Origin: DASQMT01 sp963839615
GTDB lineage: Bacteria > Actinomycetota > Thermoleophilia > Solirubrobacterales > Solirubrobacteraceae
Direction: 5' to 3'
Length of the DNA: 64,000 nucleotides
Assembly (NCBI GenBank): GCA_963839615.1
Contig: CAWIVY010000010.1
Span: forward strand, 62,001 to 126,000
The translations under genes were made by a program, and so were the position numbers. Every line of letters begins with the position of its first letter. Within the stretch, counting starts at the first letter, position 1. The notes under the pieces were generated by a model. It was not told where the DNA came from, made no database searches, and saw only the letters and a list, made by a program, of their open reading frames with translations. Positions 60,838 through 64,000 of the stretch are shown here, one piece after another.

Positions 60838-62520
60838 TCAGTTGCAGCCCGCCGGCGCGGTCCCGACCGGCTCGTAGCAGAGCGCGTCGCCCTGGTTGGA
60901 GTTGCCGTCAAGGAACCGGATCCGCTGCACTTCCTGCTCGAACGCGCCGCGGTACCTGAGCACGTACAGCCCGTTGCGCAGGTCGACCATGTAGATCAGG
61001 CCGTCCTTGACGATCGCGTAGCTCCACATCACGACCTTCTCGTTCCTGCCCGTGTCGGGATCGGACGACAGCCGCGGATCCTCCAGCATCACGCTCTCGA
61101 GCGGCTTGGGCGTGAACTCGGCCAGCTGGTAGGGCGCGCGCGGGTTCTCGACGTTGACCGCCTGGAACCCGCCCGAGTGCCAGGTGCTGAACGCGATGTG
61201 CGGCGTGAGCGTCGGGTTGTGCGCCGAGTACGACGTCCGCGGCGGGTTCCAGTCGTCGCACGTCGACGGGTCGTTCTCGGGCTCCCTGTACTCGGCCTCG
61301 ACCGTCGGCGTCCTCCGATCCGAGATGTCGATCATCCGCGCCCAGCCCCACGGGCAGCCGTGGCCCGGCGCGGTGGCCGTCCCGTACACCTCGTCGGAGA
61401 CCCAGGCCCAGTTCCGGCCCCAGAGCTTGACGGCGCTGTGGGCCCCGGGCCCGGGCCAGACCGGGCGGGCCTCGTTCCTGGTGAGCGGGCGCGGCTTCGG
61501 GGACGGCGTGCCCTTGGCGAAGGCGGACACGTCGACGACGGCGAACCCGCCGGTCAGCAGCGCGAAGTACGCCTTGCTGCCGTCGTTGCTGATCGTGAGC
61601 GAGTGCAGGCCACCCGTCGGCTTCACCGCGGGTGCGGGCGCTGCGGGAACCTGGCTATAGGGATACAGCCCGCTGTACAGGGTCACCGGCTGCTGTCCGT
61701 TCCGGACCGGCGAGATGTCCCAGACCGAGAACGGGCAGCTGGGAGAGCCACCCCTTTCCCCGCAGGTCGAGCTGGCGTTGCCGGCGAAGATCAGCGCCCG
61801 CTCCGGATTCCGCGGGTCCTCCCACAGGAAGAACTCGTGCGTGTCGACGTCGAACTGACGGAGCAGCTGCGGGTGGGCCGCGTTCGCTCCCGCGATGTCG
61901 TAGAAGCGCATGTTGCTGATCGACGGCTGCGTGCAGTGATGCAGGGTGGGACCGACGCCGCAGTTCGTGTTCAGGACGATCAGCATGTCCTGCGACCTCC
62001 ACACGCGCAGCTCGCGCGACGACTCACCGGCGATCGCATCGAACGGAGGACCCTGCAACTTCGGGGCGGATGGCTTCGAGATGTCGACCACCATCAAGCC
62101 GCCCTGCGGCATCCCGACGTGGCCTCCATCGGTTCGGCTCCCGATGTACGCGTAGTTGCCATGGACGGCGATGGCGGCGTTCATGCCGCGGTTCATGAGC
62201 GGCTCGTGACCGACCTGGGTCAGCCTGCCGGTCTTCGCGTTCGCGGGGGGCGCTGCGGCGGGCGCCGAGGCGCTCGTGGCGAACGCGACGTTCTGGGTGC
62301 CGGCCAACGTCGTGACGTCGGAGTCGGCGACCACGCGCTCTGCGGTCGCATGCGAGCAGTCGACCGTCCAGTCGGCGAACGACACCGCGATCGGCGCTGA
62401 CGTCAGCGCGGTCGCGCCGGCGCAGTCCGCAGGATGCGCGCCGGCCGAGCCCGGCGAGAGCGCGAGCGCAGCGAACGCCAGCGCGGCAGCGCAGATGGGG
62501 CGGACACGACCATGGGGCAT
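60838..62520 (-). CDS. Secreted LVIVD-repeat beta-propeller protein
   Basis: This 560-residue protein has a signal peptide (ALAFAALALSPGSAGAHP). Repeats such as GGLMVVDISKPSAPKLQ, GGFAVVDVSAFAKG, RMIDISDRRTPTVEAEY and GFQAVNVENPRAPYQLAEF are LVIVD-type propeller blades. Four or more cysteines in the mature part could form disulfides. Proteins of this kind are extracellular and of unknown function. It appears to be monocistronic. Confidence 0.8.
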   Translation of the reverse strand: MPHGRVRPICAAALAFAALALSPGSAGAHPADCAGATALTSAPIAVSFADWTVDCSHATAERVVADSDVTTLAGTQNVAFATSASAPAAAPPANAKTGRLTQVGHEPLMNRGMNAAIAVHGNYAYIGSRTDGGHVGMPQGGLMVVDISKPSAPKLQGPPFDAIAGESSRELRVWRSQDMLIVLNTNCGVGPTLHHCTQPSISNMRFYDIAGANAAHPQLLRQFDVDTHEFFLWEDPRNPERALIFAGNASSTCGERGGSPSCPFSVWDISPVRNGQQPVTLYSGLYPYSQVPAAPAPAVKPTGGLHSLTISNDGSKAYFALLTGGFAVVDVSAFAKGTPSPKPRPLTRNEARPVWPGPGAHSAVKLWGRNWAWVSDEVYGTATAPGHGCPWGWARMIDISDRRTPTVEAEYREPENDPSTCDDWNPPRTSYSAHNPTLTPHIAFSTWHSGGFQAVNVENPRAPYQLAEFTPKPLESVMLEDPRLSSDPDTGRNEKVVMWSYAIVKDGLIYMVDLRNGLYVLRYRGAFEQEVQRIRFLDGNSNQGDALCYEPVGTAPAGCN

Positions 62521-62616
62521 GAGCTCTCTCCCTCTCCAGGCGTCCTCCCGAGACGCCCACCTGCCCTGCCCGGTACCCCGATGCCGGATGTCCGAACGGC
62601 CTCTTGCGGGCGATGC

Positions 62617-64000
62617 CTAGAGCAGCCCGCAGATCACCTGCGCAGCCCGGGCGGCGCCGTGCTGCTCGACCGCCAGATAACGCGGCTCACGCCCGATCTC
62701 CTCGGCGATCGCAGCGGCGATCTCCGCCGGCCCGTCGCTGTCGAAGTCCATCCGCCGGCCCGCTCCGTGGCGGTCGAGCCGGTGCGCCACGTGGCGGTTC
62801 TGCTCGAAGTGCTGACGGAGCGGGAAGTAGAGGAAGGGCCGTCCGCTCGCGGTCAGCTCCATCGTCGTGGAGAGGCCGCCGTGGCTGATCGCCAGGTCGC
62901 AGGCGGCAAGCTGCCGGTAGAGCCGGTGGACGTAGCCATGGGTCTCGAGCCCGTCGCCATCGGGCAGCGACCCTGAATCGAGCCGTGGGCCGGCGACGAG
63001 GATCATGCGCAGATCGGGGACGCGGCATTTCGCTTCCGGGAACGCGTCGGCAACGCGCCGCAACAGAGCCAGCCCGACCGCCGAACCGCCGGCCGCGACC
63101 ACGCAGACCTGCTCGTCGGGCGCGTAGCCGAACTCCGCGCGGAGCGCATCGCGATCGGCGATCTCGGCCGGGTCGAAGCCGGTGATGTAGCCGGCGAAGT
63201 CGAAGCGTTGCTCGGTCCACTCGCGGATCGCCGGGAGACCGGGACCGAGCAGCCCCGGGACGATGTCGTCGGGATCGCCGACGAAGATCGAGCGGTCGCG
63301 CAGGCGCGGGTTGCGCGCGACGTGCTCGACCATCTGGGCGTTGTGGTCGGCGGCGAGGAACGCCTCGCGCTCGCCGCCGTCGGGCATCGGCAGGACGCCG
63401 ACGAAGTCGGTGAGCCACACGTATGGCGCGGTCTTCAGCTCTGGGTTCTCGTGCAGGAAGTAGTCGACCTCCCAGGCCTCGTCGGCGATCCAGACGTCGA
63501 ACCGCTCCTCGCGGACGAGGTCGTGGAAGACCATGAAGTTGGCGCAGAAGATCTCGTCGAGGCGGCGCAGCATCTGGAACGCGTGGAGCTCATGCTCGCC
63601 CGCTTCCGCATCCACGCCCGCGGCCTCGGAGGCGAGCTCCGCGCTCGCCGGATGCACCGTCTCGCCGCAGGCCTCGAGCAGCGTGGTCACGGGGTGCTGC
63701 GCGAGCCAGTGGACCTCGAGCCCGGGAACCAGACGCCGGAGCTCCCGCGCGATCGCGACGTCCCGCCAGGCGTGACCGAGTCCGATCGGCGAGGAGACGA
63801 GCAGTGCCCGGCGCGGGCGGGCAGCGGCGCGCGCCCAGGTGCGCGCCCGCGGCTCGGGCGGCGCGAAGCGGATGGCGAACTCGTGCATCAGCTGGTTGAC
63901 GAGGACCGGATGGCGCGCGTTGGGCAGGTGGCCGGCGCCGGCGAGCCCGACGAACTCGGCCCCGGTGAGCTCGGCGAACGTGTGACCGCGCTCATAAGGC
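62617..64000 (-). CDS. Alpha/beta hydrolase-glycosyltransferase fusion (5' end beyond window)
   Basis: The frame is open to the right edge. The first part is the end of an alpha/beta hydrolase (FVGLAGAGHLPNARHPVLVN with the catalytic His region). It runs without stop into a GT-B glycosyltransferase: RALLVSSPIGLGHAWRDVAI, VCVVAAGGSAVGLALLRRVA and the nucleotide-sugar site LAISHGGLSTTMELTASGRP with FLYFPLRQHFEQNRHVAHRL. An internal ATG at 63888 could start a separate glycosyltransferase, but it lies within the hydrolase tail, so fusion is more likely. A natural-product or lipid glycosylation role is possible; the acceptor is unknown. Confidence 0.75.
   Translation of the reverse strand, partial: PYERGHTFAELTGAEFVGLAGAGHLPNARHPVLVNQLMHEFAIRFAPPEPRARTWARAAARPRRALLVSSPIGLGHAWRDVAIARELRRLVPGLEVHWLAQHPVTTLLEACGETVHPASAELASEAAGVDAEAGEHELHAFQMLRRLDEIFCANFMVFHDLVREERFDVWIADEAWEVDYFLHENPELKTAPYVWLTDFVGVLPMPDGGEREAFLAADHNAQMVEHVARNPRLRDRSIFVGDPDDIVPGLLGPGLPAIREWTEQRFDFAGYITGFDPAEIADRDALRAEFGYAPDEQVCVVAAGGSAVGLALLRRVADAFPEAKCRVPDLRMILVAGPRLDSGSLPDGDGLETHGYVHRLYRQLAACDLAISHGGLSTTMELTASGRPFLYFPLRQHFEQNRHVAHRLDRHGAGRRMDFDSDGPAEIAAAIAEEIGREPRYLAVEQHGAARAAQVICGLL

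Noticed and set aside
1..64000. CRISPR array, rRNA, complete tRNA, IS element or plasmid origin
   Set aside because: No regularly spaced repeats, no rRNA-like stretch, no full cloverleaf and no transposase with terminal repeats were seen on reading both strands.

Overview
The window looks like a GC-rich soil actinobacterium. Thermoleophilia (Solirubrobacterales-like) is my best guess, from the strong third-position G/C bias, frequent GTG/TTG starts and stop/start overlaps (ATGA, GTGA), many ABC importers and molybdenum hydroxylases, and a candidate ether-lipid gene trio. This placement is inference; no rRNA or other phylogenetic marker is present.

Region 1 (1-8.4 kb, minus strand) is one operon. 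It encodes a three-subunit molybdenum hydroxylase, an ACMSD/PicC-type decarboxylase, and the complete 2,5-dihydroxypyridine lower pathway (NicX, NicD, NicF, NicE homologues) ending at fumarate. The decarboxylase makes picolinate a better substrate guess than nicotinate. A CoxG-like protein, a decayed B12-binding domain gene, an acetamidase/formamidase and a CUT2-type (RbsA/RbsC/RbsB-like) ABC importer follow at 8.4-14.4 kb. Promoters in this block share the same layout and a TAAATGAT element, which suggests one regulon.

Region 2 (14.4-16 kb) is a scar of an integrated element: a tRNA-like 3' end, a broken tyrosine recombinase and one orphan gene. Region 3 (16-29 kb) is mixed: TetR plus glycosyltransferase, small DUF proteins, a methyltransferase, a cysteine dioxygenase-like protein, a secreted phospholipase D-like protein, a serine hydrolase, a lipoprotein, an alkylglycerone-phosphate synthase/acyltransferase/epimerase operon, and an AhpD-like protein.

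Region 4 (29-55 kb) is a large catabolic island under an apparent LacI regulator. Five 12-bp operators of the form GCAAWCGWTTGC lie in front of the AhpD-like gene/lacI, the long plus-strand operon (branched-chain-type ABC importer with a permease-ATPase fusion, EamA exporter, amidohydrolase, FAD oxidoreductase, alpha/beta hydrolase resembling 2,6-dihydroxypseudooxynicotine hydrolase, Gfo/Idh/MocA protein, CoxL/G/M/S-type Mo hydroxylase, M24 protein) and the divergent 50.7-kb promoter (creatinase-like protein, RidA, SsuABC-type importer one way; 3-hydroxyisobutyrate dehydrogenase-like protein and a two-subunit 2-oxoacid dehydrogenase E1 the other). I read this as an uncharacterised pathway for an N-containing, probably heterocyclic, compound.

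Region 5 (55-64 kb) holds SDR/TetR, a cupin, a PadR regulator with its membrane partner and a palindromic operator inside its promoter, an SGNH esterase, a DAO-type oxidase, an LVIVD-type secreted protein and, at the right edge, an alpha/beta hydrolase-glycosyltransferase fusion that runs off the window.

Reading frames in several patches (2.5 kb, 4.4-8 kb, 11.7-12 kb, 41.9-45.3 kb, 49.8-51.8 kb, 57.6 kb) are broken by roughly 38 single-base insertions with almost no deletions or point stops. I annotate these as full-length genes with frameshifts, because sequence or assembly error is at least as likely as decay.
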